DNA of 41,334 nucleotides from UBA8752 sp049610565 (GTDB lineage Bacteria > Bacteroidota > Bacteroidia > Flavobacteriales_D > Sanyastnellaceae), in NCBI GenBank assembly GCA_049610565.1, contig JBMYZR010000014.1:1-41334 (forward strand), given 5' to 3'. The notes under the pieces were generated by a model, which saw nothing but the letters and a program-made list of their open reading frames with translations, made no database searches and had not been told where the DNA came from. Both the position numbers and the translations under genes were made by a program. Below, piece after piece: positions 36,801 through 41,334 of this stretch (within the stretch, counting starts at the first letter, position 1; the number at the start of each line of letters is the position of its first letter).

Positions 36801-37815
36801 CGAGGGTGAGGATGCCCGGGTCGAAATCAAAGGAGCTGGCCTCGACCACCGCATCGGCCTCGAGGTCACAGGCGTTGAAATACACGCAACCGCCATCCTC
36901 TTCGGTGGCGGCGGGGTCGTAGTTCCAGGCCGTATCGTCCGTGCATCCGGAGACTTCCTCCTCATCACAGGTGCCGTCTCCATCGGAGTCGATCAGGCAG
37001 TTCCCGTCGCAATCGCGGTAGGGGTCGGCGAAAATGCAGCTGCCATCGTCATCGTTGGCATCGGGATCGAAGTTGCAGGCTGCGGAATCGATGCAGCCGC
37101 CGTAGAGGCAGGACCCGTCATCGACCGCGGCTCCGCTGTTGTAGTTGTCGGCTTCGGGATCGATGCAGCCGCCGGCGCCCGAGCCATTGGTGCCGTCAAA
37201 GCTCAAGTGGAAACGCAGGTCGCTTTCGCCCACGCCGTGCTCGAAGACCTGCACGAGCAGGGTGCCCGAAATGTCACCGTCCGTCGTCAATTGCGCCAAC
37301 AGCACTTTGTGGTCGTCGCCCGCCAGACCGTTGCTGTAGTTCTGGGTCACGAACCACGCCCCGCCCGTGGGGTCGTCCATGACGATGTTGCCTCCGTTCT
37401 CGAATCCGAGCACCCAATTCTGCCCTGGGCTTTCCACGACGCTCACGTCGCCCTCGGAGGCGCCGCCGTCTGCCTGTTGGCTGATGCCGATCGTCACCCA
37501 CGAATCGTACTCGAGATCCGGGAAGAAACCGAAGAGCATCGGATTGATGGAGTTCGGCGTGGCATTGCCGAGGGCATCCTGGTAGAAGGAGGTCGTCGTG
37601 CTGAGGTCCAACGGGAACACGGCATCGCCACTCACCGAGGACACGATGTCATCGGCGTTGACGCATTCCATGTAGACCCGATAGGTGGTCATGCCGGCGA
37701 GCACGCCGGATTCATGTTCAGCAAGGACATCTACGGACAATCCGTAGCTGGTGACCTGCGCATGGCTCATGGCCATTGCGGACAGGCAAAAGAGGAGGGC
37801 AGTCAGACGGTTCAT
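24865..37815 (-). CDS. Giant (4316-residue) secreted Cys/Asp-rich repeat protein with five repeated modules and a degenerate cupredoxin domain
   Basis: The frame is unbroken. The ATG at 37815 opens a signal peptide (MNRLTALLFC... ending SHAQ); an earlier ORF start upstream lacks this. About 110 repeats of roughly 24 residues (GCTDPxAxNYD, then DDGSC about 6 residues later) fill most of the protein, with two Cys per repeat. Twelve linker units carry DxDGDGVCDExE, like thrombospondin type-3 or EF-hand calcium loops. Five related modules of about 200 residues lie near residues 21-207, 608-805, 1247-1445, 2415-2605 and 3902-4100; each has TTYRLY, YDSWVTIG, GQNW or similar, GGAWFVT and AQFTTDG. 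Residues 318-421 resemble a cupredoxin. Two dockerin-like segments close the protein (about 4183-4210 and 4287-4316). No T9SS domain was recognised. It is probably a calcium-stabilised, disulfide-linked surface or matrix protein; its function is unknown. Confidence 0.9.
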   Translation of the reverse strand: MNRLTALLFCLSAMAMSHAQVTSYGLSVDVLAEHESGVLAGMTTYRVYMECVNADDIVSSVSGDAVFPLDLSTTTSFYQDALGNATPNSINPMLFGFFPDLEYDSWVTIGISQQADGGASEGDVSVVESPGQNWVLGFENGGNIVMDDPTGGAWFVTQNYSNGLAGDDHKVLLAQLTTDGDISGTLLVQVFEHGVGESDLRFHLSFDGTNGSGAGGCIDPEADNYNSGAAVDDGSCLYGGCIDSAACNFDPDANDDDGSCIFADPYRDCDGNCLIDSDGDGTCDEEEVSGCTDDTAWNYDPAATEEDGGCVYFNACDLEADAVVEASSFDFDPGILTLDVGATVVWVNVGGLHNVNATTNQLTGLPFDNPQPFNIPAVLGSPAGTCLGSFTFTVPGVYNYNSSVSNQAQLGMIGTIIIGNGGCTDDDATNYDAAAEFDDGSCVYSGCLDALASNYDPLATIDDGSCLYPGCTNPDAANYDAGANDDDGSCLLPGCTDSSADNYDADANTDDGTCTYSGCTDPAACNYDADADTDDGSCQDALATWGLDYVDCSGACLNDSDGDGVCDEAELAGCTDMTACNYDADASDDDGSCEYCSCAGGGGTVTVPGDTLTRVTFTDDTMGYALDVDWVTTHTSGDLEGQSTYRLYAVLNDPSDLLSSCFGNAANPMAISSTTGFHQDALGNTFGTGINPLLFGVFPDLAYDSWVTIGLDQTAGPGYSAIQSAQSPNQNWIAGFDAGGELRMDDIVGGAWFVTSSNLNGVPDADLRVLVAQFTTAGVVSGTLPVQVFPLGDGANEERAAFTFTTEGLGQPALTEVVGTGGDNACGCTDAEADNYDADADYEDGSCEFIGCTNPAALNYDAGANVDDGTCIVAGCTNPAADNYDPTANQNDGSCILSGCTYSDAANYDPTANTDDGSCIYYGCTDPGADNFDPTANTDDGGCMFLGCTDPEADNYDAGANMNDGTCEYFGCTVPVASNFDPDANVDDGSCIFPGCTDEDAVNFDPTANADDGSCILEGCLDDTAANYDPTANADDGSCEYPGCDDPAATNYDATANVNDGTCLYNGCLDSDAVNYDAQANVDDGSCLYGGCVDTGASNFDADADVDDGSCLYPGCTDSAADNFDAGANDDDGSCIYSGCTDPTALNFEVFASVDDGTCLYAGCMDPTACNYDADADVEDGSCTYPAASNVDCDGTCFNDADGDGVCDEDEFSGCTDPTACNYNPAMTEDDGSCDYCSCGLAGDAGLSTFSYGSNVDGYGLRMERVQDHTSGALAGQTTWRLLATVANAADMLSSVYGNETLPLSITTTTAFHQDVLGSTFASGVNPLLFGAFPDLVYDSWVTVGIEGTPDASAGEGAVQNALSPGQNWIIGFEAGGDIVMDDPTGGAWFVTNVYTNGIAGDDLEVLLAQFTTDGELSGTLNYQVFINGDGANDVRVTASFSSADLAGTAAPACGCTDPAADNYDATAQYDDGSCSIAGCTDSAADNFNAAATDEDGSCLYSGCTDPEAFNYDPTANDDDGSCILFGCTNPEAANFDPEANFEDGTCILYGCTISGAENFDPEATDNDGSCIFAGCTNPSATNYDPLATIDDDSCVIPGCTDESASNYNADATFNNGSCEYLGCTDAEACNFDPIAVTDDGTCTYPEDIYFSTEYDCNGDCVIDTDGDGICDAFEVLGCTDVMACNYFGATDDDGSCEYLTCAGCSDAEADNYEPGALIPNDDLCEYLGCTNAAADNFDAGANVDDGSCLFSGCTDPEADNYDPQANVDTNCIYLGCTNPAADNYDATANTNDGSCLFSGCTDPEADNYDPQANADSNCIYLGCLDPAASNYDATANTDDGSCAYLGCTDAGACNFDADANTDDGSCSYPASASVDCDGNCLLDTDGDGVCNPDEIAGCLVPGACNYNPDATDGGVVCDYTSCAGCTDPTADNYDASATLPSGDCEYLGCTDAAADNFSPGANVDDGSCSFGGCTDSEAYNYDAGASADDGSCLYAGCVDAEACNFDAQADTDDGTCQYPATGYDCLGYCLMDYDGDGVCDEFEISGCTAPTACNYDASATENNGTCEWSSCVGCTDAAADNFNPDAVIDDGTCAFGGCTDPVAVNFETQANFNDGTCLYGGCLDTEACNFTPGANYSDGSCEYTSCAGCMILIACNYDATATVLDASACDFSTCCGDPAADNYDGASEFLVDGCDYGDGAPAVEATGCDLPFACNFGATDEPCEFESCAGCTEETACNYDADATLPITCLYPEDEFGVDFVDCDGACLNDTNGNGLCDEIEPTGCTDPMACNLDSEASFDDGSCEYASCGGCILEGACNYDAAATIHDGSCEYLTCSGCMDATACNYDETATVENGTCIFAQPEYDCDGNCLEDTDGDGICNAFDEPVFGCLDATACNFDPLVTDDDGSCDFCSCFIATSDEPGYGVEVEVHAENGIPGFTTYRLYATVASADDFVSAVTGLAGTELEVSTTGTFYQNAIGGATPSVVTDVLLGFVPDLAYDSWVTVGLDRKASAAMGEEDVAVVSGVFPSWTVPFENGGNILINDGTGGGWYVLNSAANGLAGDDQRVLLGQFTTDGDLSGSMRIQVFPGGDLNADLRYVASFGAPNCGCTDPDALNPDADAAYDDGSCQYPGCTDATADNFDADADVDDGSCVYSGCTDPAADNYDPQATIFDGTCLFYGCTDPLAGNYDPLANANDGSCDYAGCTSPSAANYNPTATVDDGSCLFEGCTDPTAANYEPGANSDDGSCLFPGCTNPAADNFDNGANLDNGSCVISGCTDSGADNYDAAANNEDGSCVYLGCTDSEADNYDAGANSDDGSCLFGGCTQMGACNYDPMANDDDGSCSFPVDEYGVDNVDCTGACLNDADADGVCDEDEVAGCTDESACNYDASATDDDASCETTSCSGCTDPDADNYDASATLDDGSCVIAGCTYPTAANYNPDATIENGTCTFGGCTNPLAINYSPLADVDDGSCILLGCTDPAAVNYNPNATLDDNTCQVYGCTNPLAINFAANAVIDDGSCIIAGCTNPLAINYAATATIDNGTCLVLGCTNPTADNYNPDANINDGSCATGGCTLPFAANYNPAATYDDGSCMIPGCTDPMALNYNFFATVDNGTCLFAGCQDPAADNYNPDAAFDNGDCLYLGCTDPIASNYDATANADDGSCDYPGCTDPEADNFQDFATVDDGSCLYLGCMDETACNFDATATVDDGSCDLTSCLGCTAADACNFDADATQDDGSCEYPVDLHGVDYVDCAGDCLHDLDGDGVCDEAEVPGCTNPLATNYSAEATDEDGSCLIEGCTDAEADNFDATAGANVDDGSCLYFGCTDVEADNFDAGANSDDGSCLYFGCTDAEADNFDAGANSDDGSCLYFGCTDAEADNYDAGANFEDGTCEYFGCTDSAASNYDAQANVEDGTCTYPGCTDPFADNYDADANLEDGSCQYLGCTDATAINFDDFANVDDGSCLFLGCTDPTADNFDPQANFDSGACEYEGCMDPEADNYDADANVDNGFCVYSGCTDADAANYDPQANTNNGSCLYGGCLDPAYLEYDATADVDDGSCVTLIVEGCTDADFTEYDSAANVDDGSCATPVVLGCTDPNFIEFDPAANTYDGSCATPVIDGCTDPAYTEYFPEANTDDGSCATLVEEGCTDPAYLEYNAFANTDDGSCATLIVVGCQEAEACNYDSEANTAGPCEYPVDLYGVDYVDCAGDCLLDGDSDGVCDEAEVPGCTDATAVNFSEAATDEDGSCLYGGCIDPAYIEFDPSADVDDGSCATLVVLGCTDADYLEYNPDANVDDGSCDEPVVLGCTDPVACNYSGGYNVDDGSCIYAADIFGDDNVDCFGDCLNDADGDGVCDEDELAGCTDPAACNYSFLVTEDDGSCEFCSCYEPEEVPGPDTLVFASDSAGYGAKLVRVVQHEGGDLDGMTTYRLYITAQTPDDKLSSVFGNGQLPLNLNTSTSWYQDPIGSNYGSAINPLLYGVIPSLQWDSWVTIGIDQVPNSALGEGEVQGVASPGQNWLAAFSAGGGIDIDDATGGAWFVTNELTNGIAGDDLDILIGQFTTDGVITGTVNFQLFLNGDPETDIRPTVSFSSGGMESTLVSLCGCTNPGSGNYDPDAIYDDGSCGAAPGCTYPTAINYDPTASGDDGSCEFSGCTVDYYRNYTTYATVDDGNCTDAPPCPDSNGDGAIGALEITDLLVYYNTDGGGCGVLNPLSPVELGVAPCDLPGVDCGDEGCTYPNALNFDPGATTDDGSCFWTGCTDPTMQNYQPLANLDDGTCVAPICWDFDFNGSVGIQDLLDLLLLYNSSCGAE
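24960..25496 (-). repeat. Cys/Asp repeat segment E (5 units) with the two dockerin-like segments
   Basis: Five units after module 5, interrupted by a dockerin-like segment (DSNGDGAIGALEITDLL) and a short Cys-containing linker. The final dockerin-like segment follows just outside (DFDFNGSVGIQDLL, ending SSCGAE at the stop). Confidence 0.85.
25510..26110 (-). repeat. Module 5 of the giant protein
   Basis: Fifth copy of the module of about 200 residues (AGYGAKL, MTTYRLYI, WDSWVTIG, GQNWLAAF, GGAWFVTNE, IGQFTTDG). It is preceded by CSC and followed by CGCT, like copies 2-4. Boundaries are approximate. Confidence 0.85.
26140..29990 (-). repeat. Cys/Asp repeat segment D (about 47 units)
   Basis: The longest run of tandem repeats, mostly 72-bp (24-residue) units, hand-counted at 47. 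It contains four DxDGDGVCDExE linkers (one with DADGVC), a 27-residue subfamily at about 26400-27180, and nearly identical neighbouring copies at about 27680-27830. Confidence 0.85.
30000..30570 (-). repeat. Module 4 of the giant protein
   Basis: Fourth module copy (PGYGVEV, FTTYRLYATV, YDSWVTVGL, FPSWTVPFENGG, GGGWYVLN, LGQFTTDG). It is the most divergent copy: GQNW has become PSW. Boundaries are approximate. Confidence 0.85.
30568..33458 (-). repeat. Cys/Asp repeat segment C (about 33 units)
   Basis: Hand count 33 units, including several shortened or degenerate ones (for example DTNC or DSNC replacing DDGSC) and many with SCAGC or TCSGC joins between units. Five DxDGDGxC-type linkers lie in this segment. 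Confidence 0.85.
33485..34075 (-). repeat. Module 3 of the giant protein
   Basis: Third module copy (DGYGLRM, QTTWRLLATV, YDSWVTVGI, GQNWIIGFEAGG, GGAWFVTNV, LAQFTTDG). Preceded by CSC and followed by CGCT. Boundaries are approximate. Confidence 0.85.
34100..35340 (-). repeat. Cys/Asp repeat segment B (16 units)
   Basis: Sixteen tandem units between modules 2 and 3, the most regular 72-bp section, ending in one DADGDGVCDEDE linker and a CSC motif. Confidence 0.85.
35400..35990 (-). repeat. Module 2 of the giant protein
   Basis: Second module copy (MGYALDV, QSTYRLYAV, YDSWVTIGL, NQNWIAGFDAGG, GGAWFVTSS, VAQFTTAG). Preceded by CSC and followed by CGCT. Boundaries are approximate. Confidence 0.85.
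36020..36555 (-). repeat. Cys/Asp repeat segment A2 (6 units)
   Basis: Six units between the cupredoxin-like domain and module 2, with one DSDGDGVCDEAE linker and a closing CSC motif. Confidence 0.85.
36552..36860 (-). other. Degenerate cupredoxin-like domain within the giant protein
   Basis: Residues about 318-421 carry VGATVVWVNVGGLHNV and GVYNYNSSVSNQAQLGMIGT, the order of a plastocyanin/pseudoazurin-type fold. The first His (LHNV) and the Met (LGM) are kept, but the expected YxYxCxxH loop reads YNYNSSVSN, without the copper-ligand Cys or the second His. Confidence 0.7.
36868..37172 (-). repeat. Cys/Asp repeat segment A1 (3 units)
   Basis: First three units of the array, after module 1, with one DSDGDGTCDEEE linker. 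It runs into the cupredoxin-like domain. Confidence 0.85.
37195..37755 (-). repeat. Module 1 of the giant protein
   Basis: First module copy, directly after the signal peptide (SYGLSVD, MTTYRVYM, YDSWVTIGI, GQNWVLGFENGG, GGAWFVTQN, LAQLTTDG). Unlike copies 2-5 it is not preceded by CSC. Boundaries are approximate. Confidence 0.85.
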
Positions 37816-37842
37816 GTGAGCACAATCTGGGTTGGGCAACCA

Positions 37843-37850
37843 TAAATATA
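37843..37850 (-). promoter_or_regulatory. Possible promoter -7 box TATATTTA for the giant gene
   Basis: TATATTTA on the minus strand fits TAnnTTTG except for the last base and lies 27 bases before the ATG at 37815. It sits in the most AT-rich stretch of the window (about 37840-37900). Confidence 0.4.
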
Positions 37851-37860
37851 CCCACTTATC

Positions 37861-37881
37861 GACGAAATACCATAATTCGTC
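37861..37881. promoter_or_regulatory. Inverted repeat upstream of the giant gene, possible operator
   Basis: GACGAA (37861-37866) and TTCGTC (37876-37881) form a perfect 6-bp dyad with a 9-base AT-rich spacer. It lies just upstream of the candidate -7 box, over the expected -33 region, where a dimeric regulator could act. No regulator gene is nearby. Confidence 0.3.
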
Positions 37882-37955
37882 TCAACAAAATGCACCCAGA
37901 CCGAACTTTTCCGGCCATTCATCCGGTCACAAACCCGGATTCACCCCCCGCGCGG

Positions 37956-38747
37956 TCAGATGCCGTCCATCATCCGGCCGAGCCCGCCGAGGACGCTCCC
38001 CTCCCCTTTGGATTGCCCGCCCTGCATGGGCGCGTTCATCAGGATCCGGTCCGCCAGGCGGCTGAACGGCAGGCTCTGCAGCCACACCGTGCCATGCCCC
38101 CGCAGGGTCGCCAGGAACAACCCCTCGCCGCCGAAGAACATGCTCTTCAAGCTCCCCACCATCTCAATGTCGTAGTCGACGGTGCCGTCAAAGGCCACGA
38201 TGCAACCGGTGTCCACCCGCAGCGTTTCGCCACGCAACTCCTTCTTGACGACGGTGCCGCCGGCGTGCAGGAAGGCGTTGCCGTCGCCCTGCAGCTTCTG
38301 CAGGATGAAGCCCTCTCCACCGAAGAATCCGGCGCCGAGCTTCTTGTTGAAGGCGATGCTCACCCGGGTGCCCATGGCCGCGCAGAGGAAGGCGTCCTTC
38401 TGGCAAATCAGGTCGCCCCCGAGGGCCGCCAGATCGACCGGCACAATCTTGCCCGGATACGGCGCGGCGAAGGCCACGTGGCGCTTCATCGCCCCGCGGT
38501 TGGTGAAGTGCGTCATGAAGAGGCTTTCGCCCGTCAGCATGCGCTTTCCGGCGCCGAAGAGCTTGCCCATGAAGCCCGAATTCGGCTCGGTCCCGTCGCC
38601 CATCCGGGCCTCGAACGTGATGTCCTCCTCCATCCAATTCATGGCGCCGGCCTCGGCGATGACGGTCTCCTGGGGGTCCAATTCGACCTCCACCGTCTGG
38701 AGGTCATCACCGTGGATGCGGTAGTCGATTTCGTGGCTGTTCATCAT
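37956..38747 (-). CDS. AIM24/TIGR00266 family protein
   Basis: The product is 263 residues (MM start; the ATG at 38744 is equally possible). No signal peptide is present. Motifs of the AIM24 (DUF124) double beta-helix family are visible: ETVIAEAGAMNWMEEDITFE near residue 28, GESLFMTHFTN, GKIVPVDLAALGGDLICQKD, GAGFFGGEGFILQKLQGDG, LRVDTGCIVAFDGTVDYDI and GEGLFLATLRGHGTVWLQS. The C-terminal tail is Gly-rich. The biochemical role in bacteria is not established; the yeast relative is mitochondrial. It is divergently transcribed from the prolyl oligopeptidase gene with 29 bases between start codons. It lies 141 bases downstream of the divergent side of the giant gene's start; that gap holds the giant gene's promoter region. 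Confidence 0.9.
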   Translation of the reverse strand: MMNSHEIDYRIHGDDLQTVEVELDPQETVIAEAGAMNWMEEDITFEARMGDGTEPNSGFMGKLFGAGKRMLTGESLFMTHFTNRGAMKRHVAFAAPYPGKIVPVDLAALGGDLICQKDAFLCAAMGTRVSIAFNKKLGAGFFGGEGFILQKLQGDGNAFLHAGGTVVKKELRGETLRVDTGCIVAFDGTVDYDIEMVGSLKSMFFGGEGLFLATLRGHGTVWLQSLPFSRLADRILMNAPMQGGQSKGEGSVLGGLGRMMDGI

Positions 38748-38753
38748 GTCGAC

Positions 38754-38760
38754 TAATTTG
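38754..38760 (+). promoter_or_regulatory. Promoter -7-like box TAATTTG for the prolyl oligopeptidase gene
   Basis: TAATTTG ends 16 bases before the ATG at 38777, in the 29-base gap to the divergent AIM24 gene. It is the same motif as at 7657 and 12227. Any -33 element would lie inside the AIM24 coding sequence. Confidence 0.5.
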
Positions 38761-38776
38761 CCGCCCCATTCACGAC

Positions 38777-40906
<2,130 letters not shown>

Positions 40907-40990
40907 GCCGGCGCCGGGCGGACCGCTTTCCCGGTCCCTCGACTCCCCGATTCCCCGATTCCCAACCTTCCCGGCCTTCCCGGGAATGAG

Positions 40991-41020
40991 AAAGGCCGCC
41001 CGTTGGCGGCCTTTCCTTTT
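40991..41020. terminator. Rho-independent terminator between convergent genes
   Basis: AAAGGCCGCC (40991-41000) pairs perfectly with GGCGGCCTTT (41005-41014) through a CGTT loop and is followed by CCTTTT. The A/T-ended stem gives a usable, weaker T run on the minus strand, so it may stop both the peptidase and the right-edge repeat gene. Confidence 0.88.
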
Positions 41021-41036
41021 GGTCAAGTGAAGCGCA

Positions 41037-41334
41037 TCAATCGCAGGAGGAACCATACGCGTTCAACATCGCCAGCACATCGGCTGCGCCGACGATTNNN
41101 NNNNNNNNNNNNNNCCCGAGAATTCGCCGGGCAGAAAAAAGCACGACGCGTCGTCCGTGAGGGCGTCCGGGTCGAAGTTGCAGGCGCCGGGATACGTGCA
41201 GCCGGCACAGCTGTCGTAGTCGCAGGCGTCGAGGTCGCTCTCATTGGCGGCGGGATCGTAGTTGCACGCCACCGGGACCATGCAGCCCACCACGGGCGGC
41301 AGGCAGGCCCCCGCATAGGTGTGGCTCCCCACGT
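41037..41334 (-). CDS. C-terminal end of another Cys/Asp repeat protein with dockerin-like terminus (partial, broken by assembly gap)
   Basis: The gene enters from the right edge on the minus strand and contains 17 Ns (41098-41114). Upstream of the gap, one frame encodes the repeats VACNYDPAANESDLDACDYD and GACNFDPDALTDDASC, as in the giant protein. Downstream of the gap, a different frame reads VGAADVLAMLNAYGSSCD and then TGA (41039-41037), the dockerin-like ending of the gene at 1-1310. The frames disagree across the N run, so either the true gap length differs from 17 or there is a real frameshift; the first is far more likely. The protein is presumably secreted and belongs to the same family as the other two repeat proteins. 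Its N-terminus lies outside the window. Confidence 0.8.
41098..41114. other. Assembly gap (17 Ns)
   Basis: A run of 17 undetermined bases lies inside the right-edge repeat gene, just where the dockerin-like segment should begin. Repeats of this family may have caused the break. Confidence 0.98.

Noticed and set aside
24960..37172. Short spaced direct repeats of 72 bp considered as a CRISPR array or non-coding satellite
   Set aside because: The units are in frame, differ mostly at tolerated codon positions, keep Cys and Gly codons, and lie in a single open gene with signal peptide. There are no unique spacers of constant length or cas genes.
26047..37845. An open frame of 3932 codons on the plus strand, antisense to the giant repeat gene
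   Set aside because: It mirrors the 72-bp repeats. The strongly biased codons of the real gene (few TTA, CTA and TCA in the relevant phase) leave the opposite strand free of stops. Its translation is low-complexity Val/Gly/Ala/Arg sequence with no domain or signal peptide, whereas the minus strand has a signal peptide, modules and a terminator.
40946..40972. Short direct repeat CCCCGATT x2 and C/T-rich stretch after the peptidase gene
   Set aside because: Too short and low-complexity; no structure beyond the terminator that follows.

Overview
The window looks like a draft chromosomal scaffold (it contains a 17-base N run) from a member of the Bacteroidota with unusually high GC, probably aquatic. 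The evidence is type IX secretion (T9SS) sorting domains of the gliding-motility (type B) kind, a TonB-dependent receptor with an N-terminal carboxypeptidase-regulatory-like domain, a fused OlsF-like acyltransferase, weak or absent Shine-Dalgarno sites, and AT-rich TAnnTTTG-like promoter boxes just upstream of start codons. The sequence alone does not resolve the taxon further. No tRNA, rRNA, CRISPR array, insertion sequence or phage gene was recognised.

Layout. 1-1310: end of a secreted lamin-tail protein with Cys/Asp repeats and a dockerin-like C-terminus. 1484-5847: TonB-dependent receptor plus lipoprotein, an operon pair. 5875-8677: divergent OlsF-like lipid acyltransferase and glycerophosphodiester phosphodiesterase lipoprotein. 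8696-12214: T9SS type B surface protein (beta-helix plus Ig-like repeats). 12319-14502: asparagine synthase and a 130-residue orphan. 14542-15759: secreted beta-propeller-like protein. 15854-24739: a tightly overlapping seven-gene operon holding two related lipoproteins, a Tat-exported DUF1501-like protein, a cytochrome-like lipoprotein with CX4CH, a small lipoprotein, a CUB/Ig-like T9SS type B protein and a probable outer-membrane protein. 24865-37815: one giant gene for a 4316-residue secreted protein with about 110 Cys/Asp repeats, five copies of a module of about 200 residues and a degenerate cupredoxin domain. 37956-40906: AIM24-family protein and prolyl oligopeptidase lipoprotein. 41037-41334: C-terminal part of another repeat protein, broken by the assembly gap.

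Together. Most of the DNA encodes cell-envelope and extracellular products. Two themes may be new. The first is the seven-gene envelope operon, which combines Tat, Lol and T9SS export with a possible monohaem cytochrome. The second is a family of acidic, disulfide-rich repeat proteins (three in this window) that end in a short dockerin-like EF-hand signature instead of a recognisable T9SS C-terminal domain. Five transcription units start just downstream of a TA(A/T)TTTG box, in two cases so close that the mRNA may be leaderless.
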